Of a stretch of DNA of 64,000 bases, positions 45,777 through 55,882 are shown piece by piece (within the stretch, counting starts at the first letter, position 1; the number at the start of each line of letters is the position of its first letter). Below the pieces are notes generated by a model. That model was given only the letters and a program-made list of their open reading frames with translations, searched no databases and was not told where the DNA came from. This stretch comes from Codonopsis lanceolata. Taxonomy: Eukaryota; Streptophyta; Magnoliopsida; Asterales; Campanulaceae. The translations under genes and the position numbers were made by a program. The DNA lies in assembly GCA_013146195.2 (NCBI GenBank), contig CM028378.1, positions 78,335,254-78,399,253 on the forward strand, given 5' to 3'.

Positions 45777-46215
45777 GTTTTTATTGATCCTAGTGTTTCA
45801 TACTCAATCATGTTATCTCAATTGCACAACTTAGATTCTTACCCATAACTTATACTTTGATTTAGTTATAGACACAACGACCAGGGGTACATTTTGGTTA
45901 CACCAGTATTTGATCTAACCCTTTGAGTTGAGAGTGGAGGATGCCTATCGATTTGGTTCTACTACACATTTGTGAATTTGACATAATTTTTGGAATGGTC
46001 TGGTTATTGTATTTAGGACGTTCAGGTCGTTAGAGACATTGAGTTTCTGGTAGTGACGTTTGGACTTACGAAAATCCTAGCTACATTAAAGGATTTAATG
46101 AATTGATCTTTATAAGAGTTTCTCGATCGATATGTGACCGGGTTCACTATGATATGTTGGTCTATTTTGAGTTTTGAGAGGAACGTGAATCAATATCTAT
46201 GGAGTTTTGGACATG
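45777..46215 (+). pseudogene. Gypsy A protease and RT remnants
   Basis: A frame at 45941-46012 reads MPIDLVLLHICEFDIIFGM, the end of a gypsy aspartic protease domain. Only some 25 bp later (46041) another frame reads EFLVVTFGLTKILATLKDLMN and, after two stops, EFLDRYV. That is the RT segment just before the catalytic box. The YIDD-like box has decayed to YDML in a third frame near 46152. Everything that should lie between (linker, fingers and most of the palm of RT) is deleted, and RNase H and integrase are not found. Confidence 0.7.
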
Positions 46216-46967
46216 AATAAGGAGTTTCTTTTGGTAGAATAGTAAGGTGCTCGTTTAAAAGTGTTCGAGGAGAACTTAGGTTATGATTTAGTGAAAACTT
46301 ATGGTTTTAGTCCTTTTATTTTTATTTGTGGATGTCTTAATAGTACTAAGTTGGCAATAAGTGTTAATTTCATTTCGTGCTACACCTTAGACTTTGGATC
46401 GACTCAACTCAAGGTATTAAAGAGTTGGAAAGTGGAAGGTTGTTAAGAGATCATTGTATTCCCAATAATGAGTTATCGTTTCATACATCAGACAACATTC
46501 GTGCTAGTAAAAAGTTAGAGTGCACAACAAGCATGATGGACAAGTTATGCGATTGTAGGTATGGTAAATTTAAAGGACCAAATTTCTTGAAGGTGGGAAG
46601 AATATAATACCCTTAATATTCAAAACTCATAAAATAAATAAAAATCATCATAACTTATTTGAGTTTTCTTGAAAATTGGAACTTTGTGATTTGTCCACTA
46701 GGCTGTAGGAGTCATTCAGAAAAAAAATATGCAAATCATTAAATATTGGATTTGAGCTTCATTTGACGTATTTGTTGGTTTTGAGCTTCGATGGGCGTAT
46801 ATATGTGACTAGATAATCTACTTTGACTGAGATCTTAATCGGGTTTAATAGACTAATTGAAAGTACACCGTTTGGGAAGTCAAGAAAGGGATACGAGAAA
46901 AGTACCTAGACTTTGTTTGAGTAGATGCATAAGTTTAGGGACTAAACTTCTTTTAAGGGGGTGAGAG
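46216..46967 (+). other. Gypsy A 3' internal remainder and polypurine tract
   Basis: No recognisable domain. It ends in AAGGGGGTGAGAG (46955-46967), the polypurine tract directly before the 3' LTR. Confidence 0.6.
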
Positions 46968-47395
46968 TGTAATACCCCGATAATTTCAGCTAAAATATTA
47001 ATTTTTGTTAATTAAATTATAATTGTTTTGGACCTATATAATTAATGTTATAATTATTTGGGTTAAATTAATGGTTTGGACCTATTAAGTAACTAATTAA
47101 ATTGGTTTGGGCTTGGCCCATTTGTGACTAGGTTTAATTACAATTCCCTAATAATATTACCTAATTAAATATTGGTCTTGGTCCATTTAATGTTAGGGTT
47201 AGGAAACCTAATATGGTTTTTGTATAAATAAAGGTTTAAAGAATGAAAAAACCCTTTACATGTTAACAGAGTACAAAAAAAAAAAAAAAAAAGACGACGA
47301 AGAAGAGCAAGGAGAGAGATTGGCGGTAAGTTTTTTTATTTTCTTTTCGGTTAAAGCTTACATATGCATAGCATATAAGTTCAACCATTAGAATT

Positions 47396-47399
<4 letters not shown>

Positions 47400-47464
<65 letters not shown>
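47400..47464. repeat. (TA)n microsatellite in the gypsy A 3' LTR
   Basis: About 32 units; the same place in the 5' LTR (42051-42070) has only about ten. Confidence 0.97.
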
Positions 47465-47467
<3 letters not shown>

Positions 47468-47577
47468 CATCTACTGCCTAATGCATAATAGTAGGTGAGT
47501 GTGGTTAGTGTCTGTGTGCACTATTCTAAAAAAAAAACTAAACTAGTGAAAGTGCATGTGTGTGTACCGTGTGTGTA

Positions 47578-47578
<1 letters not shown>

Positions 47579-47647
<69 letters not shown>
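47579..47647. repeat. (AAT)n microsatellite in the gypsy A 3' LTR
   Basis: About 23 trinucleotide units, the partner of 42262-42340. Confidence 0.97.
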
Positions 47648-47649
<2 letters not shown>

Positions 47650-48344
47650 AAGTGCATGTGTGTGTACCGTGTGTGTAGTTGAATAATAATAATAATAATA
47701 ACAATAAATTATTTAGTAAACTATCACTTTAATTAATAGTATAAAAATCAATAAGATTAGTTAGTACAATAGTGGTTTTGTGATTATTGTATATTTTGAA
47801 CTTAGATTTGGGTAAGGAAAATTAGGACTAACGTACGTGTTGCGGATAATTCTTTCGCTAAGCATTTCGAGGTAAGGGATTATATCTCTTTTAGGTCTCC
47901 GATCTTTTATATATTGTTCGTTAGGTTTCCATTACTCATTTGACATCGATGTTTCTTGAAACGTACGCTGACTTTAAGTCTGTAATTGAATTGAACTCCA
48001 TCGCTTACACTTCCTTCGAACTCACAATTTGATTATCTGTTTATTCTCACATAATTATTGAATTTCATGTGAGATACCTTTGATATGAAAAGTACGATTT
48101 TTGGTGATGTCTAATTTTGTAAAATTATTTGATTACTTGAAATTCTACCATAATCACTAAGTTGAATTTATGACACTATGAATTATGAAATTATGATTTA
48201 TGATCTTGTGAACGCCACTTGGCCCGTGGCATGGTTATCCAGATATACCTATGATCTTCAAATTATTATCTATGAATTATGATCTATGAATTTTGATCTA
48301 TGAACTATGATTTATGAATTGCTTACGTGATCATGGAATTCTGT

Positions 48345-48398
48345 GAGTAATCTGTTGTCATCAACTGGTATGCGACGGTTGATGACAATTGGTTACTC
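48345..48398 (+). promoter_or_regulatory. LTR hairpin 1, gypsy A 3' LTR
   Basis: Outer arms GAGTAA and TTACTC; inner arms TTGTCATCAAC (48355-48365) and GTTGATGACAA (48378-48388) pair perfectly over 11 bp. Compared with 43028-43081, one C-G pair has become T-A by changes on both sides. Confidence 0.75.
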
Positions 48399-48452
48399 GA
48401 ATTTACTTGTTGCATTATTATCTTTCGCTTGGAATCCTGAGTTTATATCTGT

Positions 48453-48506
48453 GAGTAGTTTGATGTCTTCAACTGGTATGAGATGGTTGATGGCAGTGGG
48501 CTACTC
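48453..48506 (+). promoter_or_regulatory. LTR hairpin 2, gypsy A 3' LTR
   Basis: Outer arms GAGTAG and CTACTC are intact. The inner arms (from 48463 and 48486) have one or two mismatches, and the apical loop has changed to TGGTATGAGATG. Confidence 0.65.
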
Positions 48507-48962
48507 GAGTCTATCGTTGACTATTATCTTTCTTTGGAATTCCAATCTTCTGTTTGACATTTGAAAAACTGCTTCCGCTTATCGATATTTAAATAATGAA
48601 TTTTTGACTACTCTAAAAATATTCATCTTTGATTTATTCTGGTCAACTCCTCCTTAGTAATCGGAGAGGTTGTATATGAACTTACTGAGCATTGTTCGCT
48701 CACCTCTTCATACTCTTCTTCTCAGGTAACGAATAAGAATTAATAGAAGATTTCAGTTCGGGTAAACCGAGATGTCGACTTTCGAGGATTTTGGATTTAG
48801 TCATTTCGCATTGAATTACACAGTAGTATTTTAAACGAATTATGGACTCATGTTAAGTATTAGATAGATTTTGTATTTAATTATTTTGAGTTTATTTTGA
48901 CTTCAGTCAAGGATGTTTAAGATTTAATTATTATAAGATTAGAACATTTATGATTTAAGTTA

Positions 48963-49548
48963 TTTTCTATTTACTTATTGAGCATGTCTCGTGGAATATC
49001 ATTTGATTTAATATTTGATCTCTTCGGGTATTAAGTTATTAACATATCTATCATGTTAAGAATATTACAAGTCCATTTTAGCGATCACAACTGATTGACA
49101 TATTTTGTTAGGCTATAAGATATAGATAGAAGGGAACGTATCTCATGAGTTTATCCGGCGATATTGGAATTTTATAAATTTAGTCTATTTGGTGTCATTT
49201 ATGTGTCTAGCCAAAATTTATAGTGGATATGCGCTTATTTAAATAATTTATTGGTGCATATATAATTATATATGTAGGATTAAAGAATTAGTAATGTAGA
49301 AACTTGGAGAGGATGAAGTCCTGAGTGTAGAATCTACGAGTCTACTCCTTCTTAGACACGTCGATTGGGGATTGGGGTCAACGTCCCGTCCCATGTTATG
49401 GGGTGGACACTGGATAGGGGTATAGCTGTATATTGCAAGAAAGCCTTTGAGAATTAGTGCAAATTGCAAACCCCAGAAAAGTATAACAAAAATATCCTAC
49501 TACCGGCCCTTCTGCTATTGACTATATCTTGGTGGCCAGAAAGAATTC
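48963..49548. other. Unassigned segment between gypsy A and gypsy B
   Basis: No gene. A faint resemblance of 49010-49140 to the gypsy leader (around 44020-44120) suggests an older, diverged element piece. Confidence 0.35.
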
Positions 49549-49881
49549 TGTAATACTTCGATAATTTTAGCTAAAATATTAATTGATATTAATTAATATT
49601 ACAATTGTTTTGGATCTATTTAATTAATATTGTAATTGTTTTGGGTTAATCTGATTGTCTTGGACCTATTTAGTAACTAATTGAATTGGGATGGGCTTGG
49701 CCCACTTTTGACTAAGATTTAAATACTAATTCCCCATTAATATTAATTAATTAATCTCGATCCAGTTAACTTTAGAATTTTGGTTTAGGGTTAGAAAACT
49801 TGGTAAGATTTTATATAAATAGGTTGAAAGGAAAAAAAAAAGAATAATTGAGAAACGACTCGGCATCTCGAAAGAAGAGGA

Positions 49882-51027
49882 GCTGGAGGCGGGCCCAGGG
49901 GCCCAAGGAAGGATTAGAAGTAGTAATATATCATATATATTAAGTTTCCTGAGGAGGCCCAAACCCAAAGTCCAAAGAACAGCCCAAATGGCCAAATCCC
50001 AATTCGGCAAAACCGCAAAAGACACGCACAATTCAAAGAAAATTAAATCAAATTACTGAATTAGTGAATTAGGTCAAAAAAATCAAAAATCAAAATACCA
50101 ATTGCAAATCGCAATTCTCACGAGTCACGAATCGCACACCGCACCGCACGCCGTGAATGATGAATCAGAATCGAGATCGACGTGATGATGGTTGAATAAG
50201 GACTCAGGAGGTTGATTTCGATTTTCGAATTTCCGATTGCCCTTTGCCCGATTCACTAGTTCCTCCTGGTATGTTATCCACTTACCCGAAATCTGAAGAC
50301 TGAAGATGTTTCATTGTTTGTTTTGAATCTTTCATAGTTTCATTCTTTTAATTTCTAATTTGAGTAATTTCTAAAGATGTTCTCATCGGTCATCATCTCA
50401 TGTAATGAACTATTGAACTAATGATGTAAATATTATTAATTTATTATATTAAATATATAATAAAATATGTAAATCTGTAAATTGTAAATTTGTAATGTAG
50501 TGACTAGTGTAGTCAACTAGTCATGTAAGATGTAATGTAATGTAACTCATGTTCTGATGTTCTATTAACTTCTGAGTTCTGAATTCTGAATTCTGATGCT
50601 CACAGACTCCAATTGATTGTTCAAGTTCAAATTTTCAATGTTCTGTGTTCATATGATAAATCATAATCTCATAGTCTCATAAAGTCATAAAGACATAAAT
50701 CATAAATTAATGTATTGAGTCTATTGTCTATTGACATATTATTCATTATTTCATTCATTTGTTCTTCACATATAACATATTGTTCATTTTTAAATATTTT
50801 TTAATAATTAATATTTGGGTTAATATTTGTTTGATTCTGTCATTCTTACATTCTGTTTGAATGCCAATTGCCATTTGGCCCATTTCACATTTGCCAGGTA
50901 CTGAGTGTCCGAGTCCGATAGTTGATCAAAAATTTTGAAAAGTTAGCAATTTTGGTTATTAAATAAGGGCTCTTTCTTGAGTTTCGCCCTAGACAAATTA
51001 AATGCTAGGAACGGCCCTGGCTGGAGG
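49882..51027. mobile_element. hAT-like non-autonomous DNA transposon
   Basis: An 8-bp direct repeat GCTGGAGG (49882-49889 and 51020-51027) flanks 1130 bp. The right end read inward is CAGGGCCGTTCC; the left is CGGGCCCAGGGG, an imperfect match. The 8-bp duplication and the CAGGGCC-type end are those of the hAT superfamily. No transposase frame is present. The sequence near 50170-50270 looks like a gene leader followed by a possible splice donor, so this is probably an internally deleted derivative. Confidence 0.62.
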
Positions 51028-51853
51028 GTGGCGGCACAAGGAAGATTCCGTCCAGGAAGATGGTATAGTATATAATATATGTATAGATATTATATGGGTA
51101 TAATATATTATATGAATATCAATAGGTAGATACATATATATATATATACTATAATAATACACTAACATAATATTTACACACACAAAAACGTGTGTATGGG
51201 TTCTTAGATTTACAGAATTTTTTTTTTTGGGTCAGTAGGTAGATTGGGAATATGAGTGAGAACTAAATTATTGTATAGCTATACTGATGGATGCATTGTT
51301 ACGATAATGTTAGTTTTAGACGAATGAGCGTGAGACGATTATACGCATGACATGAATTATTTTGCTAAGAATTTCGAGGTAAGGGATTATACCTCTTTTA
51401 AGTCTCTAATCTTTTATGTACCGTTTGTTAGGTTCTCATTACTTCCTTGATATCAATGCTTCTTGAAACGTACGCCGAATTTAAATCGGTATTTGAATTT
51501 GAACTCGTCACTTACGCTTCTTTCGAACTCATGATTTGATTATCTGTTTATTCTCACATAATTATTGAATTTCATGTGAGATACCATTTATATGAAAAAA
51601 ATATGATTTTTGGCAATGCCTGATTTTGTAAAAATATTGATTACTTGAAATTCTACCATGATCACTAAGTTGAGTTTGTGACACAATGAATTATGAAACT
51701 ATGAATTATGATCCTTGTGAACGTCACTTGGCCCGTGGCGTGGTTATCCGGATATACCTATGATCTTCGAATTATGATCTATGAATTATGATCTGTGAAT
51801 TTTGATCTATGAACTATGATTTATGAATTGCTTACGTGATCATGGAATTATGT

Positions 51854-51907
51854 GAGTAATCTGTTGTCATCAGTTGGTATGATACGGTTGGTGACAAGTG
51901 GTTACTG
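51854..51907 (+). promoter_or_regulatory. LTR hairpin 1, gypsy B
   Basis: Outer arms GAGTAA and TTACT; inner arms TTGTCATCA and TGGTGACAA pair with one T-G pair, intermediate between the two gypsy A versions. Confidence 0.68.
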
Positions 51908-51960
51908 AGTATACTTGTTGCATTATTATCTTTCACTTGGGATCTTGAGTATATATCTGT

Positions 51961-52014
51961 GAGTAGTTTATTGTCTTCAACTGGTATGGGACGGTTGATG
52001 GCAGTGGGCTACAC
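51961..52014 (+). promoter_or_regulatory. LTR hairpin 2, gypsy B
   Basis: Outer arms GAGTAG and CTACAC (one mismatch); inner arms from TTGTCTTCAAC and GTTGATGGCAG; apical GGTATGGGACGG unchanged. Confidence 0.65.
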
Positions 52015-52537
52015 GAGTCAATCGTTGCGTAATTATCCTTCTTTGGAATTCCGATCTCCTGTTTGACATTTGAAAAACTGCTTCCGCTTATCAATTTTTA
52101 AATAATGAATTTCGACTATTCTAAAAATATTCATCTCTGATTTATTTCTGGTCAACTCCTCCTTAGTAACCGGAGGGGTTGTATATGAACTTACTGAGCA
52201 TTGTTCACTCACCCTTTCATACTCCTCTTCTCAGGTAATAAATAAGAATTAATAGAAGATTTCAGTTCGGGTAGACCGAGATGTCGACTTGCGAGGATTT
52301 TGGCTTTAGTCCTTTCTCATTGAATTACTCAGTAATATTTTAACGAATTATGGACTCATGTTAAGTATTAGATAGACTTTGTATTTAATTATTTTAGGTT
52401 TATTTTGACTCTAGTCAAAGATGTTTAAGATTTAATTATTATGAGATTAGAACATTTATGATTTAATTTATAATTATTGGTGACGTGGCCAAATTGTGAG
52501 ACCGCGGTGTCGGTGCCGAATTTGGGGTGTTACAGGT

Positions 52538-52549
52538 TGGTATCAGAGC
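52538..52549 (+). promoter_or_regulatory. Gypsy B primer-binding site, initiator Met tRNA
   Basis: TGGTATCAGAGC, three bases after the LTR end. Confidence 0.9.
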
Positions 52550-53292
52550 TTAGGCCTTAGATCCGGATGGTCTTAAGATTTAGAAACCGTTAGATTTAGA
52601 AATATATGATATTCGTAAGATCTTGATTTTGTTCATCGAGAAATGACGGTAGCTTTAAGTTCTACTAATGTTAAGTGGGGTTTACTATCACGTTGCTTCA
52701 TTGGGACTTACGTTAGATATAGTACGATGACAAAATTTATAAAGACGATTGGAGATATACATAGGCCACTATCTCTCCCTTCGTTTGTGTAACTCTTTGA
52801 GGTAATACTTACGTCTGAGGGCAAATAGATAAGTCTAGGTTTGATTCTTTAGGGTATTGAAGTATCTTTCTCGATGAGCATTTTAAGAATTAGCCTTATG
52901 GTTTAATTTGATTGATAGATCATGTGTGTTAGATTATAAGATGTACTTTGATATCGGAGCTAATTAGAGATTTCGTAATAGAAATTTTTTTTAGTTTGAA
53001 TAAATAGAAACTTTTGATGTTGCTTTGTCATTTGAATTAATAAGAACCTTAGATACGGTTAATTATTGAAATTGAATTTCGTTATTATCTATTTATTTAT
53101 TTTTATTTTTATTTGTTTAAAAAAAATCTATTTTTATTATGATTTATGATAATGCACATGATCGATTGGAGTGACCTTGCGAGTTAGCAGTTTACTTAAC
53201 ATAGACCAATTCTGTATATCATTTAGTAAGTCACATTTTGAGGTTTCGATTTCATTAAATATAGTATTATTGATCGCTCTAATGTAAACTAG
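52550..53292 (+). other. Gypsy B untranslated leader
   Basis: Non-coding, nearly identical to 43725-44464. Confidence 0.7.
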
Positions 53293-53948
53293 ATGGCACG
53301 TGGAGGTCGCACTGGAACTCGTGGACGCGGAAGGGGTACTAGAGATGGTAGAGTCATGGAAGACTCCACTTCTGGAATTGTAAGGGAAAATGGTGTGCCC
53401 CCACCAAATGTGAACGACAATGGCAATGCACCCGAAGTGGTCCAACCGAACACGAATGTTAATGGACCTGTACCTGCAGTGCCAGTAGATCCTACCCTAT
53501 TTACCTTGTTTCAGACTATAGCACAAGCCCTAGTGGGAAATAGGGACCAGGGAAACGCAGCATCGGCTCAACTTGTAGCCCCAGCTCAACCTACAGTCAA
53601 GGATCCGTTAGAAAGTTTCCAGAAACGAAACCCAAAAACGTTTACAGGGCCACCGGGCACGGAGAAACCTGATGAGTAGTTGCATCACATGAGGAAGATC
53701 CTTGAGACAATGACATGCTCCAGTAAACAACAAGTGAAACTAGCAACCTTTATGCTGCAGGGAGAAGCTAGTCAGTGGTGGGATTCCGAGAAGAGTACAC
53801 TAGAGTCTCGGGGTGTTGAGGTGATTACTTGGGACATATTCGTGGAGGTGTTCAACAAGAAGTATTTTCCACCAAGCATGAAAGACATGAAGCTAGTGGA
53901 ATTTCTTAACTTCGAGCAAGGGAAAATGACGATTGACGAGTACAAGAA
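53293..53948 (+). pseudogene. Gypsy B gag, N-terminal half
   Basis: ATG at 53293, N-terminus ARGGRTGTRGRGRGT. A TGG to TAG change at 53677-53679 stops the frame, which then continues in phase (GEASQWWDSEKSTLESRG) to DEYK, where the frame runs into a copia LTR. Unlike gypsy A it has no deletion near residue 125, so the two copies carry different lesions. Confidence 0.8.
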
Positions 53949-54304
53949 ATAGGTTTTTGGTAATAATATAAATAGGGCAACTAAGGAGATAAAACCCTAC
54001 AATAGTACACGCCTAGATCAAGTTGGCCGCCCTCCTCTCTCCCTAAAATCTATCTCACTAAAATACTCCCTCTAGCCTAACCATCAAGAGACTTGGATTT
54101 GCGGTGTGAACCAGTATTGATATTCATGCTCCGTGATATCAATCCGACGAGAGAGATTTGCAGGTTTGTAGATCTTGGTATACGAAGATCGTAGCTCAAT
54201 TGAAATTCTTGCGCTTCGCACAAGGTTCAAGTTCGCACAAGGTAATTTATGATTATTGTCTTGATAACAAACTTGTATGATATATGTTTAGATATATCCT
54301 TCAT

Positions 54305-54317
54305 TGGTATCAAAGCC
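54305..54317 (+). promoter_or_regulatory. Copia primer-binding site
   Basis: TGGTATCAAAGCC, one base different from the usual initiator Met complement (TGGTATCAGAGCC), directly after the LTR end CTTCA. Confidence 0.7.
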
Positions 54318-55696
54318 TATATGCTTGATTGCTTGTATCGTTATGCCATGAATCGCATGCTCTTGTTTTTGGGTTTGTTTAAAACTTTTACCCGATAACG
54401 AAACAAATGGGTTTTATTATTTTATGTGTAAAACTTTAAAATTTTCGAGAAAAATTTATATGTCTGAGTTCCCTACGACGAGTCCAACAACATACTAAAT
54501 TCTCGTTGAAATCCGTTGGGTATTTTTCAAAATATCGCAAACCCAAGTTTTGTTGAAAAATGTTTTTTTCCGAAACTTTGCATGCTGTTATGACCTGTTT
54601 AAGTTCTGTCAAATCGTGATTTTATGGACTGTACTTGTAGTATTCCGCGAGGGCTTTCCAACAACATATTATATGCTTAATTTGGACTTAAAATGAACGT
54701 TTTATGGCCTCGCGAAGTTGGCACTTTGCGAATCGATTTTTTGGGTTAAAAATCGTGTCTAAAACAACCCCCACTCTCGGCCTCGATACACGTGCTTTTT
54801 GTGGCACTCCTTTTGAGGTAAAAAGTACACCACTGAAGAGCCCTCGATAAGACGAGTCCAACGCCACCCCCCGTGAGATCATCGGACCACCGGAAGGCGG
54901 CGCGTGGACGACAATCGTCGGCCAGGCGCGTGGAGACAGTGAACAGGTTGACCAGTCAACTGTTGGCTGGTCAACGGTCAACATGTTGACTGCCATGTCA
55001 CCTGCCATGTCATCAGTGGGGCCCACTTCAGAAAGTCTTATTTGCGATCATCGGTGATGTCGGCCAAAATCACTACCACATCGGCCAGGTCGTCGGCGCT
55101 CGATCGGTCGAGGAAGGAAGCCCGCAGCGGCGCGTGGCGGCTGCGTATTTCCCAGAGCTCAGATTGACAAGCGATTCGGCGCGCCTGGCTCTGTTTTGGC
55201 TGTCTTAGTCCAATGGTGGCCTCTGTTTTGATCAATTCAGCTTGTAAATATTTGTATTTACTTTTTCGATTAATATAAAAACACATTTTCTGATTTTTTT
55301 TTTTTAAATACAAAAATAATATCCACGGGCTGTTTTGTCATTCTGTAACTGTTTAGGGCTGTTTGGGACTGTTCTGGAATTTTTTTAAACTCTTTGTGAA
55401 TTTTAACCTATTTTTAAGTCTTTTTTAGCATATTTAATTGTCGTTTTGGGCTCTTAAATTGCGATTGGGACTATACGAGACCCAATAAATTTATTTTTAG
55501 TAGTGAAAATATTTATGTACATCATATGTGCTTGATGGATTCGTTCAATCATATTTCTTTTGTTTAAATCATCAATTTATGAATATTTTCACGTCGTGTA
55601 TACTTTGGTTGTGATTACTGACGTCGCGGTTTTCCCTCCTTACGTGTATGATGTGATTATATTTAGTAATTGATTTTTTTAAAACAAAAGTGAATT

Positions 55697-55699
<3 letters not shown>
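54318..55699 (+). other. Copia leader, no gene recognised
   Basis: It holds a GC-richer part (54760-55160) with a cluster of TTGAC cores at 54948-54990. The minus-strand frames through it are not similar to known proteins. Confidence 0.5.
54948..54990. promoter_or_regulatory. W-box-like cluster (five TTGAC cores)
   Basis: TTGAC at 54948 and 54986 and its complement GTCAA at 54955, 54970 and 54977, all within 43 bp. TTGAC is the core bound by WRKY transcription factors. Confidence 0.5.

Positions 55700-55757
<58 letters not shown>
55700..55757. repeat. (TA)n microsatellite
   Basis: About 29 units, ending 25 bp before the scaffold gap. Confidence 0.97.
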
Positions 55758-55759
<2 letters not shown>

Positions 55760-55782
55760 TTATGTCTTATTTTGCAATAAAT

Positions 55783-55882
55783 NNNNNNNNNNNNNNNNNN
55801 NNNNNNNNNNNNNNNNNNNNNNNNNNNNNNNNNNNNNNNNNNNNNNNNNNNNNNNNNNNNNNNNNNNNNNNNNNNNNNNNNN
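55783..55882. other. Scaffold gap of exactly 100 N
   Basis: A round 100-N run is a usual placeholder of unknown true length. Sequence left (copia leader) and right (mid-RT of a LINE) do not belong together, so order and orientation across the gap are unproven. Confidence 0.98.

Larger units (their letters stand above)
41620..48962 (+). mobile_element. Gypsy element A (Ty3/gypsy), degenerate, with short internal region
   Basis: 5' LTR, initiator Met primer site, gag, protease remnant, a scrap of RT and a 3' LTR truncated at about 48962. The internal region is about 3.26 kb, too short for a full pol. LTR ends are TGTAATACCCCG and GGCGTTACA. The exact gypsy clade cannot be settled without the full pol. 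Confidence 0.85.
46968..48962 (+). repeat. Gypsy A 3' LTR, truncated
   Basis: Starts TGTAATACCCCG and matches the 5' LTR to GATTTAAGTTAT near 48962, then loses about the last 75 bp. A TATA box is at 47223-47230. It has a (TA)n array (47400-47464) that is far shorter in the 5' LTR, and an (AAT)n array (47579-47647). Confidence 0.87.
49549..52534 (+). repeat. Gypsy B 5' LTR, interrupted by a hAT-like element
   Basis: Starts TGTAATACTTCG at 49549 and ends GGTGTTACA at 52534. A TATA-like TATATAAATA lies at 49812-49821. The 1130-bp insert at 49890-51019 splits it. Confidence 0.83.
49549..53944 (+). mobile_element. Gypsy element B, 5' portion only
   Basis: Same family as gypsy A: a 5' LTR (split by a hAT-like element), primer site, leader and the first half of gag, cut off at about 53944 where copia sequence begins. 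The LTR is more diverged from A than A's two LTRs are from each other, so it is a separate insertion. Confidence 0.82.
53945..55782 (+). mobile_element. Copia element fragment: truncated 5' LTR, primer site and leader
   Basis: 53945-54303 matches the reverse complement of 63105-63475, the LTR of another copia copy. It lacks the first part of that LTR (about 110 bp). The junction with gypsy B gag shares TACAAGAA. After a primer site comes about 1.4 kb of leader without a recognisable gag, then a (TA)n array and the scaffold gap. Confidence 0.75.

Noticed and set aside
49747..50031. 94-codon minus-strand ORF
   Set aside because: It spans the boundary between gypsy LTR and hAT-like element, so it is a chance frame.
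54688..55313. Minus-strand ORFs in the copia leader
   Set aside because: No similarity to known proteins; opposite to the element's direction and within its leader.
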